The notes beneath the pieces were generated by a model. That model was not told the DNA's origin. It searched no databases and saw only the letters and a list, made by a program, of their open reading frames with translations. The translations under genes were made by a program, and so were the position numbers. A DNA stretch of 32,613 bases, taken from assembly GCA_946405105.1 (NCBI GenBank), contig CAMJFY010000015.1:1-32613 (forward strand), written 5' to 3'. Each line of letters opens with the position of its first letter. Position 1 is the first letter of the stretch. The stretch is from an uncultured Caryophanales bacterium. GTDB taxonomy: Bacteria > Bacillota_I > Bacilli_A > Acholeplasmatales > Anaeroplasmataceae. This document shows positions 7,869 to 18,600 of this stretch, piece after piece.

Positions 7869-9542
7869 ATGGACGAAGAAAAAGTAGTAAAAGAAGATGC
7901 TGTCGAAGAAAAGGCTGTAGAAGCTACTGAAGCTCCAGCTGAAGAGGCTGAAGCTGAAGAAATTCCCGAGGGTGGTCATTTAGACGAAGAAGGAATCGTG
8001 GAATTTGATGAATCAAAGGCTAACAAATTCGATAAATTCTTCGGAGTAACTCGTTATGGATCTTCAATTAAAGTTGAAATTATTGCAGGTATCGTAACAT
8101 TCCTTGCAATGTGCTATATCCTAACAGTTAATCCAAACAACATTTTATGGAGCGGAACAGCAGATCCACACTGGGCAAGCTTGTTCATCGCAACAGCAAT
8201 TGGTGCAATTATTGGTACATTGTTAATGGCTTTATTAGGTAAGATGCCATTTGCTCAAGCACCAGGATTAGGACTAAACTCAACAGTTGGTACGCTAATT
8301 GGTGGTGGAATAGGAGCATATAGTGCAGCCTATGGTAATTACCATTTTGGTTTTGGTAATGCAATGTTCTTAGTATTAATTTCAGGTATTATTTTCTTAA
8401 TTGTTTCAATTATTCCTGTAGGAAAAGATAGAAAAACAGGTAAATGGACTACATTAAGAGAGAAGATATTTGATGGTATGCCAGTTGCAATTAGAAGATC
8501 TATTTCAGTTGGTCTTGGTTTATTCATCGCATTCATTGGTTTAAAAAATGCTAACATTATCGTTGATAATGAATTTACATTTGTTTCATTAGTGCAATTA
8601 AATACAGCAGAGGCATGGAAGCTTGGTGGACCAGCATGTAATGCAGTTGTATGCTTATTTGGTTTCATAGTTATTGGCGTATTATCTCATTTCAAGGTAA
8701 AGGGCTCAATTATCTTTGGTATCCTTGCTGCAACAGTATTAGCATTAATTTTACATGTTACTACATTTGATATTTTACAAGGTAAGGCTGATGGTATTAC
8801 TTGGAAGTTCTGGGAGAATTTCTCTAAGTTCTTTAAGCCATACAACGAAGGTGGAGTTGCCTTTGCAGCATTTACAGATAGCTTCCCATTCCCTGAAGGA
8901 TCAGCAATGACAGCAGTAATGGTAGTAATTACATTCTGTATGATTGATATGTTCGATACAATGGGTACAGTTGTTGGTTGTGCTACAACTGCAGGCTTAG
9001 TTGATAAGAATGGTAAGCCTCATAATTACAATAAGATTATGATTTCTGACTCTGTAGCAACAGTTACAGGTGCAGCATTTGGTACATCTACAGTAACAAC
9101 ATTCGTTGAATCAGGTTCTGGTATTGCAGCAGGTGCAAAAACAGGCTTAGCTTCATTAGTTACAGCAATTTGTTTCTTCCTAGCTATATTCTTATTACCA
9201 ATCTTCGCATTTATTCCTAATGCAGCAGCGGCTAGTGCTTTAGTATACGTAGGTGTATTAATGATGGGTAATGTTAAGGGTGTTGATTTCAAGAATCCAT
9301 TAAATGCTATTCCAGCATTTGTTACTATTATTATGATGCCACTTACATTCTCAATTACAACTGGTATTGGTCTAGGTATCATTACATATGTAATATTACA
9401 TGTATTAGCTTATCTAGTTGGCTTAATAGTTCATGCTATTAAGAAGGATTCAGAAAAGCCTAAGTGGGATATATCAGTTGTATGTCTCGTAATATTCGCA
9501 TTATTCTTGGTATACTTCTTAGTACCAACATCATTTAAATAA
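7869..9542 (+). CDS. NCS2-family purine permease (AzgA type)
   Basis: A 557-aa integral membrane transporter with about 12-14 helices, likely for hypoxanthine, guanine or adenine. Family signatures are EIIAGIVTFLAMCYILTVNP at about 75-95, the MIDMFDTMGTVVG segment at about 357-369, and the TVTTFVESGSGIAAGAKTGL motif at about 411-430, equivalent to the substrate-binding ESxxGxxxGGRTGL. AzgA proteins are usually 430-480 aa and begin near the FDKFFGV segment. Here an extra acidic, Ala/Glu-rich tail of about 55 residues precedes it. The tail is in frame with a strong ribosome site and looks like part of the protein. Monocistronic, closed by a terminator. Confidence 0.88.
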   Translation: MDEEKVVKEDAVEEKAVEATEAPAEEAEAEEIPEGGHLDEEGIVEFDESKANKFDKFFGVTRYGSSIKVEIIAGIVTFLAMCYILTVNPNNILWSGTADPHWASLFIATAIGAIIGTLLMALLGKMPFAQAPGLGLNSTVGTLIGGGIGAYSAAYGNYHFGFGNAMFLVLISGIIFLIVSIIPVGKDRKTGKWTTLREKIFDGMPVAIRRSISVGLGLFIAFIGLKNANIIVDNEFTFVSLVQLNTAEAWKLGGPACNAVVCLFGFIVIGVLSHFKVKGSIIFGILAATVLALILHVTTFDILQGKADGITWKFWENFSKFFKPYNEGGVAFAAFTDSFPFPEGSAMTAVMVVITFCMIDMFDTMGTVVGCATTAGLVDKNGKPHNYNKIMISDSVATVTGAAFGTSTVTTFVESGSGIAAGAKTGLASLVTAICFFLAIFLLPIFAFIPNAAAASALVYVGVLMMGNVKGVDFKNPLNAIPAFVTIIMMPLTFSITTGIGLGIITYVILHVLAYLVGLIVHAIKKDSEKPKWDISVVCLVIFALFLVYFLVPTSFK

Positions 9543-9553
9543 TTAATAAATAG

Positions 9554-9585
9554 AGAGGATGTTTCCACGAACATCCTCTTTTTTT
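9554..9585 (+). terminator. Terminator after the purine permease
   Basis: Stem AGAGGATGTT (9554-9563) pairs with AACATCCTCT (9570-9579), with loop TCCACG and seven T. Confidence 0.92.
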
Positions 9586-9597
9586 CACCCAAAAGTA

Positions 9598-9628
9598 TGA
9601 TTTTTTCTCATTCTTTTTTTTATATAAT
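9598..9628 (+). promoter_or_regulatory. Promoter region with a shared 17-nt box, copy 1
   Basis: The 17-mer TGATTTTTTCTCATTCT (9598-9614) is followed by a -10 TATAAT at 9623-9628. The identical 17-mer lies in front of the other large InlB/MucBP-type lipoprotein gene (21483-21499), so it may be a shared control site. Confidence 0.5.
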
Positions 9629-9657
9629 TAAGGTGTATAAAATTGGAGGAGACAATT

Positions 9658-12432
9658 ATGAAAAAGAAAAATATTATTCTGGGAGTAATGATTGCGGGAG
9701 TTAGTTTGCTATCATTATCATCTTGCGGAGGCAAGAAAAAAGATGAATCAAATGTAGGGAGTGGTTCATCTACTACAACAGTTGAGGGAGGACAAACTGT
9801 TGAAACAAAATACGAAGTAACATTTAATTCAAATGGTGGTACAGCTGTTGATTCCATTGAGGTATCTGAGGGTGGCAAGGTTACAAGACCAGAGAATCCA
9901 ACAAAGGCCACAACAAACACTGAAATTTTTACATTTGCAGGCTGGTATAAGGATTCATCATTTGCAGAAGTATTTGATTTTGAAAGTGATACAATTACTG
10001 ATACCACAACATTATATGCAAAATGGGATGTTGCAACTAGATTATATGATGTAACATTTGTTGTTAATGGAATTGAGACTACAACTTCGTATGAATATGA
10101 TTCAAATATCACATTACCATCAACACCATCTCTACCAGTAGAGAATAATGGATTATATGAAATTACATATAATTTTGTTGGTTGGGCTGATGAAAATAAT
10201 ATTGAAGTCACATCAGCATCAAAGGTACAATCAGATATTGTTATTCATCCTGTATTTGAAATCGCAAGCATAAAGCTTGATACAAAGGTAACCGCATCAG
10301 TAGATGTTACAAAAATAATTAATGAAAACAATCTTTCAGATATTATGGCACCTAAATATGACATGGTATCATTTTATTATGTTTCTTCAGATAAGCGATT
10401 CGTATTTACATATTATATTGATTCAGATGATAAAATAATTCCAGCATATCAATCAACTTCAAGTATAAAAGAAATAGATGTTATTTTAGGTAAGAATACA
10501 ATTAGTAAAAGCTATATTTATTTACCTGAGGTAATTAAGAGAAATAAAGAAAATAAAATTAACTTTAAACTTGAATATGATGGAACAAGCTTTAGATACA
10601 CTGAGGATAATGTAGTATATGTTTATAGTATTGAAGGTTATATAATCAGATTTGATAAGATTGATGCAGTATATGATTCTATTTATGAATATCAACCAGA
10701 TCCAGTATTAATTGGAAAAGAAAAAACTGCAACTTCATATGTTTTATATGATTCTAATAACCCATCTAGAGGATTTACTGCTAATCTTGTTGGAAAGGAA
10801 TGGGAATATACTGCTCCATATAAAAATGATGATGCAGAATTTTTAGTAAGATTATTACCATTAGATGCAGTGTCAATTATAAAGACAATAATGAAAACAG
10901 GAGATTATAGATTTGATTGTATAAAGAAGAATAATTTCTATTATTTACAATTTGAAAATAAAACTACATCAATAACAATTCAATTAGATGAATTAGGCTA
11001 TGTTAGAACAATTACTATTAATAGAGTTGGCAATCAATATGAAAATGTATATATTTGTGAGCCTGTTGGTTTAGATAAAGTTCAATTAAAGCCTGCTGAT
11101 TTAATTAATGCATTATTTAATGCTACTGAAAAGCCAGTAGGATATATTAATGTAGAAGCATCTGCTGATGGTCATACAGAAATTATTGATTATTATAATG
11201 TTAATGGTAAATTTGCATGTATAAATAATCCTATTTTGGCTAAATATATTACAGAGTTATATGATCCAAATAAAAAATTAGATATTATTTATATTTTATC
11301 ATTATCATCTGACTTCGAATGCTATTTTGATGTAAATAAGAATGTTTATGTTTTATCTGGAAAATATGGTGAATATAAACTTACTTCAAAATATGATACA
11401 TATGGTCAAATAGTAGAAGCAATACTTTTAAATAAAAATAATGACCCATTAACTTCTAAAGCAACATATGATTTAGGAGTATACGCACCTATTAGAATTA
11501 TTAACGCAGATGATGAACAAGTATTACTTCCAATCGATAGACCACTTGATTATATTCCTACTAAGGAAGGCGAATTAAATGGTGATGGTAGCGTATATAA
11601 AGGATTTGTATTTGATGGTTACTATATGGATGAGAATTTTAAGCTACCATACGACCCTAATAAGGTGGTATTAGAGCCTAACATGGTGATTTATGCTAAA
11701 TTCAATGAAGAAAATCAACAAAAGATAATTTGGCATACAAATCCAAATAATCCAAAGGATGTAATTATTAATTATCAAAATGTGCAAGGACCTATCACAC
11801 CAATTGATAAACCAGTAGTTGATGGATATACATTCGTTGGTTGGTTCATTGATGAACAATATAAAGAGCCTGCTCAATTTGAAAAAGGTAAATTTGCAGA
11901 ATATTTTGCATATTTCATACCAGATACATATTATAATTATGAAATTGTAGGTGCTGGTAAGCTAGTTGATATTGATAAATCATTAGATTCAATTAGCTCA
12001 TTTGATGGATTTACTTATGAAGGTTGCTTAGGTATTTTGGGCGAAATTAACAGAGTAGATTCAGAAAATGGATTTGAAACAGTTATTGCAAAAAAAACAT
12101 GTATTCAGTTTAGTGTAACAGAAGGAGCAACAATTTCATATGCTAGTAGAAATCTAAGTGATGTTTCAAGTGTAGTTTTATTTGCATATGTTGGAACTTT
12201 TAGTGAAGGTACTAAGCTAAATTCTAACTATTATTATTTTAAAGGTGTTGATTTAGTTCAAGTTCCAACTAATGCAACCGCTATAGCCGGAGTTGAATAT
12301 TGGTACTTACTAGGTGGTGACACATCAAGTTCTGGAAAGCCTTTAATATTTGAAGAAAGTGTTAAGCCTGGAAAATATATAATTTTACAATTGAATGAAG
12401 CCAACTTACTTGATTTCTCAGTAAGATATTAA
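9658..12432 (+). CDS. Large surface lipoprotein with InlB-type repeats
   Basis: A 924-aa predicted lipoprotein. The signal peptide ends in lipobox LSSC with Cys23, followed by a short Ser/Gly/Thr linker. Listeria-Bacteroides (InlB B) repeats lie at about 51-123 (YEVTFNSNGGTAVDSIEVSEGG...FAGWYKD...LYAKWD) and about 130-200, with two more near 625-740 (FDGYYMD...IYAKF; YTFVGWFIDEQYKEPA). The middle (about 210-600) is a beta-rich region I do not recognise. The last 165 residues look like a jelly-roll ligand-binding domain. The start is ATG 9658 after GGAGGAGA. It is probably an adhesin or substrate-binding surface protein of the neighbouring pectin system. No catalytic motif is visible. Confidence 0.75.
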   Translation: MKKKNIILGVMIAGVSLLSLSSCGGKKKDESNVGSGSSTTTVEGGQTVETKYEVTFNSNGGTAVDSIEVSEGGKVTRPENPTKATTNTEIFTFAGWYKDSSFAEVFDFESDTITDTTTLYAKWDVATRLYDVTFVVNGIETTTSYEYDSNITLPSTPSLPVENNGLYEITYNFVGWADENNIEVTSASKVQSDIVIHPVFEIASIKLDTKVTASVDVTKIINENNLSDIMAPKYDMVSFYYVSSDKRFVFTYYIDSDDKIIPAYQSTSSIKEIDVILGKNTISKSYIYLPEVIKRNKENKINFKLEYDGTSFRYTEDNVVYVYSIEGYIIRFDKIDAVYDSIYEYQPDPVLIGKEKTATSYVLYDSNNPSRGFTANLVGKEWEYTAPYKNDDAEFLVRLLPLDAVSIIKTIMKTGDYRFDCIKKNNFYYLQFENKTTSITIQLDELGYVRTITINRVGNQYENVYICEPVGLDKVQLKPADLINALFNATEKPVGYINVEASADGHTEIIDYYNVNGKFACINNPILAKYITELYDPNKKLDIIYILSLSSDFECYFDVNKNVYVLSGKYGEYKLTSKYDTYGQIVEAILLNKNNDPLTSKATYDLGVYAPIRIINADDEQVLLPIDRPLDYIPTKEGELNGDGSVYKGFVFDGYYMDENFKLPYDPNKVVLEPNMVIYAKFNEENQQKIIWHTNPNNPKDVIINYQNVQGPITPIDKPVVDGYTFVGWFIDEQYKEPAQFEKGKFAEYFAYFIPDTYYNYEIVGAGKLVDIDKSLDSISSFDGFTYEGCLGILGEINRVDSENGFETVIAKKTCIQFSVTEGATISYASRNLSDVSSVVLFAYVGTFSEGTKLNSNYYYFKGVDLVQVPTNATAIAGVEYWYLLGGDTSSSGKPLIFEESVKPGKYIILQLNEANLLDFSVRY

Positions 12433-12446
12433 TAATAAAAAAAATT

Positions 12447-12472
12447 GAGGATGATATTCATCCTCTTTTTTT
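12447..12472. terminator. Bidirectional terminator between convergent genes
   Basis: Stem GAGGATGA (12447-12454) pairs with TCATCCTC (12458-12465), flanked by A8 and T7, so it can work on both strands. Its right arm overlaps the last codons and TGA stop of the AraC gene. Confidence 0.85.
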
Positions 12473-13285
12473 GTTTATATAAGCTTTTTTATATTTTAAT
12501 GGAGATATTCCATAATGCTTTTTAAATGCATTACTAAAATGCTCAATAGAAGAATAGCCAACTAAATCTGATATTTCAGCAATTGATTTATTAAAATATA
12601 ATAGCAGGTTTGAAGCATATGACATTCTAAATTCACTTTTTAATTGCATAAATGTCATTTTATAGTTTTCAAGTAAATATCTTTGAAGTTCCCTTTGACC
12701 AATATATAATCTTTTAGCTAATTCATCTAATGTAATAGTTTGAAATTCATTTTGCATTATTTTGTCGATTTGAAATTGAAAATTATCTAAATCCCAATGT
12801 GATAATCTTTCACCTTGGATTTTTTCACTTCTAAGTATTGTTACAATAATAGTTTTAAACATTGATACAATTATTTCATTATAGCCAAATTGTTTATTCT
12901 TTAGTTCCTTTAAAACAGTGCTAAAGAAGTAACTTAGTGAAGCATCACTACCTACATATTTTTTATCTAATAGATACATGAATTTTTTATATGCAGTAGA
13001 CTTATCTACTGTATAGTAAATAGAATAATATTTTATTGAATCGTTAGGAATGATTTGATATTTTGAAAATTGGCTTATAACAAAATATGATGATGGATTT
13101 ATTTCAAATTCCTCATCATTTATTATTACTTTTCCAGAGCCTTCTTCAATATAGTTTATTATTATAATATCTGCCCCACATATTTTTGATATGGTAGCAT
13201 CATTTATTTTTTCATATGAAAACTCTGCCAAATTTAAGAAAATTTTAGCCATCATAAATTTAATAGAATCATTACTTTTAAACAT
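12458..13285 (-). CDS. AraC-family transcriptional regulator
   Basis: A 275-aa regulator with an N-terminal cupin-like ligand domain (about residues 1-150; GSGKVIINDEEFEINPSSYFVI) and a C-terminal double helix-turn-helix (about 175-272). The HTH contains ITLDELAKRLYIGQRELQRYL and the hallmark IAEISDLVGYSSIEHFSNAFKKHYGISPLKYKK. It is divergent from the rhamnogalacturonan acetylesterase-pectinesterase operon, so it is likely the sugar-responsive activator of that operon. Start: ATG at 13285 on the minus strand, with ribosome site AAAGGAGTGAT; the GTG at 13294 is inside that site. It is the only clear TGA-terminated gene here. Confidence 0.88.
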   Translation of the reverse strand: MFKSNDSIKFMMAKIFLNLAEFSYEKINDATISKICGADIIIINYIEEGSGKVIINDEEFEINPSSYFVISQFSKYQIIPNDSIKYYSIYYTVDKSTAYKKFMYLLDKKYVGSDASLSYFFSTVLKELKNKQFGYNEIIVSMFKTIIVTILRSEKIQGERLSHWDLDNFQFQIDKIMQNEFQTITLDELAKRLYIGQRELQRYLLENYKMTFMQLKSEFRMSYASNLLLYFNKSIAEISDLVGYSSIEHFSNAFKKHYGISPLKYKKAYINKKRG

Positions 13286-13306
13286 TTTTATCACTCCTTT
13301 AATGTA

Positions 13307-13334
13307 TTATATCATTTTTGCGAAAATGCGTCAA
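13307..13334 (-). promoter_or_regulatory. Promoter of the AraC gene
   Basis: On the minus strand, TTGACG (complement of 13329-13334), a 16-nt spacer and TATAAT (complement of 13307-13312). It lies back to back with the pectin operon promoter. Confidence 0.6.
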
Positions 13335-13347
13335 AATCTGTCTTAAA

Positions 13348-13387
13348 TTGACATATAAAACGGTTTCACGAGCAAAAAATATATGAT
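13348..13387 (+). promoter_or_regulatory. Regulated promoter region of the pectin esterase operon with cre-like box
   Basis: TTGACA (13348-13353) has no good -10 at 17 nt; the best is TATGAT at 13382-13387, 28 nt away, as expected for an activator-dependent promoter. ATAAAACGGTTTCA (13355-13368) matches the CcpA cre consensus TGWAANCGNTNWCA at all fixed positions except the first two. A direct repeat, TTTTGCGAAAATGCG, lies upstream at about 13316-13330 and could be the AraC site. Confidence 0.4.
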
Positions 13388-13418
13388 ACATTTTATTTAG
13401 AAAGGAATGAAAAAAGAA

Positions 13419-15629
13419 ATGAGAAAAGGAATGTTTAAGTTTTTCACAATTGGTGCTAGTGCACTAGCACTTTTAGGTTTAGCAGCTTGTACAGATGCTA
13501 AAAAAGTAGATGCAGATAATACAGGTGATGCTAATAACAGTAATCAAAATAATCAGGTTACTAATACTGATCCAGTAGAAAATAATGAGGGTAATATTAC
13601 AACTCATGATGGTTACTTCAAGGTTTCATATGATGTTCAATCACATGGTAGTGCCCCTAAAACTCAAGCAGTTGATGCTGGTGGTAAGGCAGTTATTCCT
13701 GCAACACCTAAGGCTGATGGTTATGCATTTAAGGGCTGGTATACTGATAATCAATATACACAAAGATATGATTTTACTAGTGAAGTAACACAAGATATTA
13801 CTTTATATGCAAAATGGAAGGAATATAGTGGTGTTGAATATGATACATCTTTAGCTCCAACTATTTATTTAGCAGGTGATTCAACAGTTCAAACATATGC
13901 TGATTCGCAATACATTGGAGGCTGGGGACAATATTTAAGTTGGTTTTTTGATGAAGAAGTAAATGTTGTTAACGCAGCTAGAGGTGGTAGATCATCTCGT
14001 TCATTTATTAATGAAGGAAGACTATTTGAGGGTGGTTCATACACATTCTCTGAAAATGGTGGTAAATCAATTGAGGAATCAATTAATACAGGTGATTATT
14101 TATTTATTCAATTTGGTCATAATGATGATGATACAAAAGCCCAAGATAACACTGGCTATATGTATGAAAGATTCGTAACTCTTGGTACACCAGATAATAA
14201 TGGTATTTATCCAACTATTAAGCCAACAACTAAGGTAAGTACTTCAGAAAATTTACCTAGTGATATGACTAGTGCGACAAAAACTGAAATTTTAAAATAT
14301 GGTCAAGAATATTTTGCATATGATTCAACAGGTGCAAATGGAACATATAAAGGATATTTAAAGGAATATGTTGATTTAGCAAGAAGTAAGGGTGCAATAC
14401 CTGTTTTATGTACACCAGTGGCTAGAGTATCTTTTGATTCAGAAGGCCATATTCAAGGTGGACCTGGTCGTCATGGTGATGATTTTGCATACGTTAAGGC
14501 AGTTAGACAATTAGCTGAGGAAGAAAATTGCTTATTAATTGATAATTTTGATTTCTCTGTAAGAATGCTAGAAACAGCTACTAAGGATTTCTCTGATTTC
14601 TTAATGGCAATTGTTCCTAATACATTAGATAACGGACCTTGGCCACAAGGATTTGATGATGCATACAAGAATTCAGGTGCTGGATATGAAAAGATGGAAG
14701 GTACACACTACAATAAATATGGTGCATATTTAACTGCAGCATATATTGCAGAAGCAATTAAAGAAAATGATATTGATGGAATAGTTAAGGGTAGCACAAG
14801 CTCACCTGAATATTTCAATTTCGTTAGTCATATATTGGAAGAACCATTTAATTATATTGAACCTTCTAATAGATTAAGTATTTCTAAAGCAAAGGAAATT
14901 GAATTCCTATTAGAAAATGTTAATCCTACAGATCCAGATAGAGAATATGTTCAACCAGATGTTGCGATTGCAGCAATTGAGGAATTAAAGGCAAGAGGTC
15001 CAATTTCTTCAATTAATGCTGATAACTGGGAAACTTGGGTTGAATATTGTGCTATCGCAAGAAAAGCATATGAATCATTAAATTATGATTTAAGAGATAA
15101 GGTAACTAATTATCAGGATTTAGTTACTTATGAGCAAGCATCAAAGGCTGCTAGACCACAAGCTATTAAGACAGCAGTATTATCTGCAGGTGAATTTGAT
15201 TCAATTACAGCTGCAGCAAGCCTTGGTGGACAGGTTGTTACAGATAATGACCATACATTTACATTTGTTGATAATACAACAGATAATAAGCTTGCAAAGC
15301 AAACTAAGAAGGCAGCAGGCTTTGAATTTAACCTAGTTGAATATGGTAATACAAATTCTAGTATTTTATTAGGTGGTAATAAGGATTATTACATTGAATT
15401 TGAAGTAACTGGAAAATGTGAAATTACTGTTGTTGGTGTAAGTGGTGGATCTGATACAAGAACAGTTCTAATTACAAGTGTTGCTAATGCTAATGAAAAA
15501 TATGCATATTCTATGGGTGCTTCACAAACATTAGAAACATTAGAAGTAGAAAATGCTGGTAAATATAGAATTAAATCTGGTGGCTCTAACATTCATGTAT
15601 TCTATGTAATTATTGAATATTATGAATAA
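13419..15629 (+). CDS. Lipoprotein rhamnogalacturonan acetylesterase (SGNH hydrolase) with InlB repeat
   Basis: A 736-aa lipoprotein (lipobox LAAC, Cys24). An InlB B-repeat occupies about 65-135 (FKVSYDVQSHG...FKGWYTDNQYTQRYDF...LYAKW). The SGNH esterase domain at about 147-450 is of the rhamnogalacturonan acetylesterase type. It has the nucleophile motif LAGDSTVQ (Ser155), block II GGRSSRSF, block III FGHND (233-236) and block V EGTHYNKYGA (His430). The block V acid is Glu427 where the family usually has Asp. The C-terminal 120 residues form a beta-sandwich, possibly carbohydrate-binding. It removes acetyl groups from pectin backbone. ATG 13419 has AAAGGA 12 nt upstream; ATG 13407 abuts it. 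First gene of an operon with the pectinesterase, 18 nt apart. Confidence 0.83.
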   Translation: MRKGMFKFFTIGASALALLGLAACTDAKKVDADNTGDANNSNQNNQVTNTDPVENNEGNITTHDGYFKVSYDVQSHGSAPKTQAVDAGGKAVIPATPKADGYAFKGWYTDNQYTQRYDFTSEVTQDITLYAKWKEYSGVEYDTSLAPTIYLAGDSTVQTYADSQYIGGWGQYLSWFFDEEVNVVNAARGGRSSRSFINEGRLFEGGSYTFSENGGKSIEESINTGDYLFIQFGHNDDDTKAQDNTGYMYERFVTLGTPDNNGIYPTIKPTTKVSTSENLPSDMTSATKTEILKYGQEYFAYDSTGANGTYKGYLKEYVDLARSKGAIPVLCTPVARVSFDSEGHIQGGPGRHGDDFAYVKAVRQLAEEENCLLIDNFDFSVRMLETATKDFSDFLMAIVPNTLDNGPWPQGFDDAYKNSGAGYEKMEGTHYNKYGAYLTAAYIAEAIKENDIDGIVKGSTSSPEYFNFVSHILEEPFNYIEPSNRLSISKAKEIEFLLENVNPTDPDREYVQPDVAIAAIEELKARGPISSINADNWETWVEYCAIARKAYESLNYDLRDKVTNYQDLVTYEQASKAARPQAIKTAVLSAGEFDSITAAASLGGQVVTDNDHTFTFVDNTTDNKLAKQTKKAAGFEFNLVEYGNTNSSILLGGNKDYYIEFEVTGKCEITVVGVSGGSDTRTVLITSVANANEKYAYSMGASQTLETLEVENAGKYRIKSGGSNIHVFYVIIEYYE

Positions 15630-15647
15630 TCTTGGAGGTAAATTGAT

Positions 15648-18600
15648 ATGAAAAAGAAATTATTAAGTATAACAGCTTTATTAGCTGGAATCGTGGGTAT
15701 TATGGCTTTAGGTAGCTGTGATGGTGAAGTTGATGATTCAGCTTCAACTGATGCAGCATCTAATAATACTATTCAAGAAACTCCAAGCGATAATGAGAAT
15801 GTTGATAACAGTGGAAATGACAATGTTAATGTATCTCATGAGTGGGAAAATGATTGGGATCATGATGAGAAGAATCACTGGCATAATTGTAGTGCCGTAG
15901 ACTGTGATTTAATTTATGGTGTTGAAAAGCATACATTCGGTGCTGATGGAGCATGTACTGTATGTGGTTACAAGCCAGAAAAGGCACATGTTGATGCAGA
16001 TACAATTAAAGAGATACAGGTGTTTGATTATATTCAAGCATCAAGTAGAGAATCAAAGGTATTACAAAGATTATTTAATGTAGGTGATACATTTAATACT
16101 ACAAATTTAGCATTAAAGGTTGTTACAAATGTTAATAGAGTAGAATCTACAAGTATTTTAAGTTTAGATGATGTAACAATTGAAGCGCCTGATATGTCAA
16201 CTGCTGGTGTTAAAAATGTTAAGATTACTTATGAAGGAAAAGAAGTTTCTTATACAATAACAGTATTAGATTTTAGTGGTGTTAATAAGGAACAGGCTAA
16301 GGTTTATGTTAATCCTACTGCAACACCATCTGTAAATGGTAATGCAATTACTGTAAATAGAATTAATGATGCTGTAATGGCATTTAAGCTATTAGGTACA
16401 TCAGAAAATGCTGATAAGGAAATCAATGTAAGCGAAGGTAAATATGTTGAAAAGGTTGAATTTGATATTCCAAATATTAGATTAAAGGGAGCTAATACAG
16501 ATGCATCTAAGACTTTAATCGAATATAACCTATTTGCTGCCAATAAGGCACCAAATTCAATGACTACTGAGCATTCAACAGATGGTTCAGCATCTGTTTC
16601 AATTAGAAAAACAGCTCAAGGCTTCTATGCTGAAAATATTACATTCCAAAATTATTGGAATACTAATAGGAGATTTAACGAATCAAAGACACTTGCACAA
16701 GCAGAAGGCTCAGGAAATACTCAAGCAGTTGCCTGCCTTGTTCAAGCTGATAAGTGTGTATTTGAAAATGTTAGATTCTCAGGATACCATGATACATTAT
16801 ATTCTCAGGTAGGAAGACATATTTATAATAATTGCTATATTGAGGGTAGAACTGATTATATCTTTGGTACAACTGCAACTTCATATTTCAAGGATTGTAC
16901 TATGAAGACAATTGGTGCTAATGACACTAAGAATGGTGGTTATTTATGTGCAACAATGGGTTCTGACAATAATGGTACAACAGGAAGCTTAATTAATTAT
17001 GGTTACGTTTTTGATGGCTGTACAATAACTGCAGATGAAGCAACAATGGATGGTACAGTATCATTAGGTCGTTTCTGGAAGAATAACATGCATTTAGCAT
17101 TTATTAATTGTAATATTTCTAGTGCATATTCCAAGACACCCTATGGCACAAAAGAGGATGGCAAAAATGAGCGTTATTTATTAATGTCATCTGCTGATAC
17201 ATATTCACCACAATTCTTAATTGAATATGGTAACACAGGTGCTGGTGCATTAACAGAAACAACACCAGGTGTTATTGAAAAGAAATGTAGTATTGTTGAT
17301 AAAGCAACAGCTGATACATATAGTGATTATTCAGTTATATTTGCTAAGGAAAATGGTAATTTTAAATATGCAAATGCATGGGATGGCTCAATTGGTTCAT
17401 TAGTACCAGTAAGTTATACATTTGAAGACTTACCTGAAAGAACAATGTCTGCTAGTGCAGCCGAAGGAGATCAATTATTTAATGGTGATATAACAATTAA
17501 AGGAAGCTATCGTGTTGAACAAGCTAAGCATTTAATGCAAGTTAATGTTGGTACTGTAATTGAATTCAATAAGCCAGGTACAGTAACTGTAGATTGGTTT
17601 GGTGGTGGATATGGTTGTAGTGACAACGCAACTATTACATATAAGAATGGTAAAGCAATTATTACAATTGATGACTTAGCTGGTCAATCAGGTATCTATT
17701 TTAGAGGATTTGATTTAGATGCAGCAAATCCAGGTGTTCATGATCATACATTTGGTGATTGGCAATATGAGGTACCTACTCTAGATGCAGCTGGTAAGGC
17801 ATATAGAGAATGCAGTGATTGTGAAACTAATCCTGCATATAAAGAAGAAGTTGTTTTACCTGCCTTAACTGATGATAGTTACACAATTAAGCAATACACT
17901 ACACCTGCAACTACTACAACAAAGGGTGTTGCAATATATAACATTACAATTAATGGAGTTACTTATGAATTTAGTGGTGAGACTCCATTGTTAGAGGAAG
18001 GAGAGCATGTTCATGTTTATTCTGATTCATGGACAATAACTTCACCTACATTTGAATCAACAGGCTTAGCTGTTAAGGAATGTATTGCTGCTGGATGTAG
18101 TAATCCAGTAGAAAAGATTGAGGTTATATTACCTGCCTTAACTGATTCAAATTATGTTATATCAAATGATACTGCAACATATGATAATGATGGAACTGCA
18201 ACATATACAATCACAATTGATGATTATGAGATTTCATTTACAGCAGTATCAAAGAAAAAAGAGATTAAAGCAATTACTACATCTAAAACATATACATATG
18301 CTCAAAATAGCAGAGAAAATGGTGCTTTAGAGGATTCAACAGAATATTTCCAATTTGATGGATGCTATGTAAATGGTAGCTATTTAGCATTTAAGAATGA
18401 TAATTCAATTAAGCTTACTGTTAAAAAGGATGCAGTTATTACAATATCAGGTATTTATTCAGGTTGGGCAACTGGATTAAATATTAATGGTGAGGATGTT
18501 GAAGGTGTTGTAGATAATGGACATGCAACTGTAACATATGTTGCAGCAGCAGATGGCGAGATTGTCATTAAGGCTATGTCAGGCACAAATGGCTCACTAA

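Noticed and set aside
9585-10211. A 208-codon minus-strand open frame
   Set aside because: It lies opposite the signal peptide and repeats of the lipoprotein at 9658; its composition (V, S, T-rich) is that of an antisense shadow.
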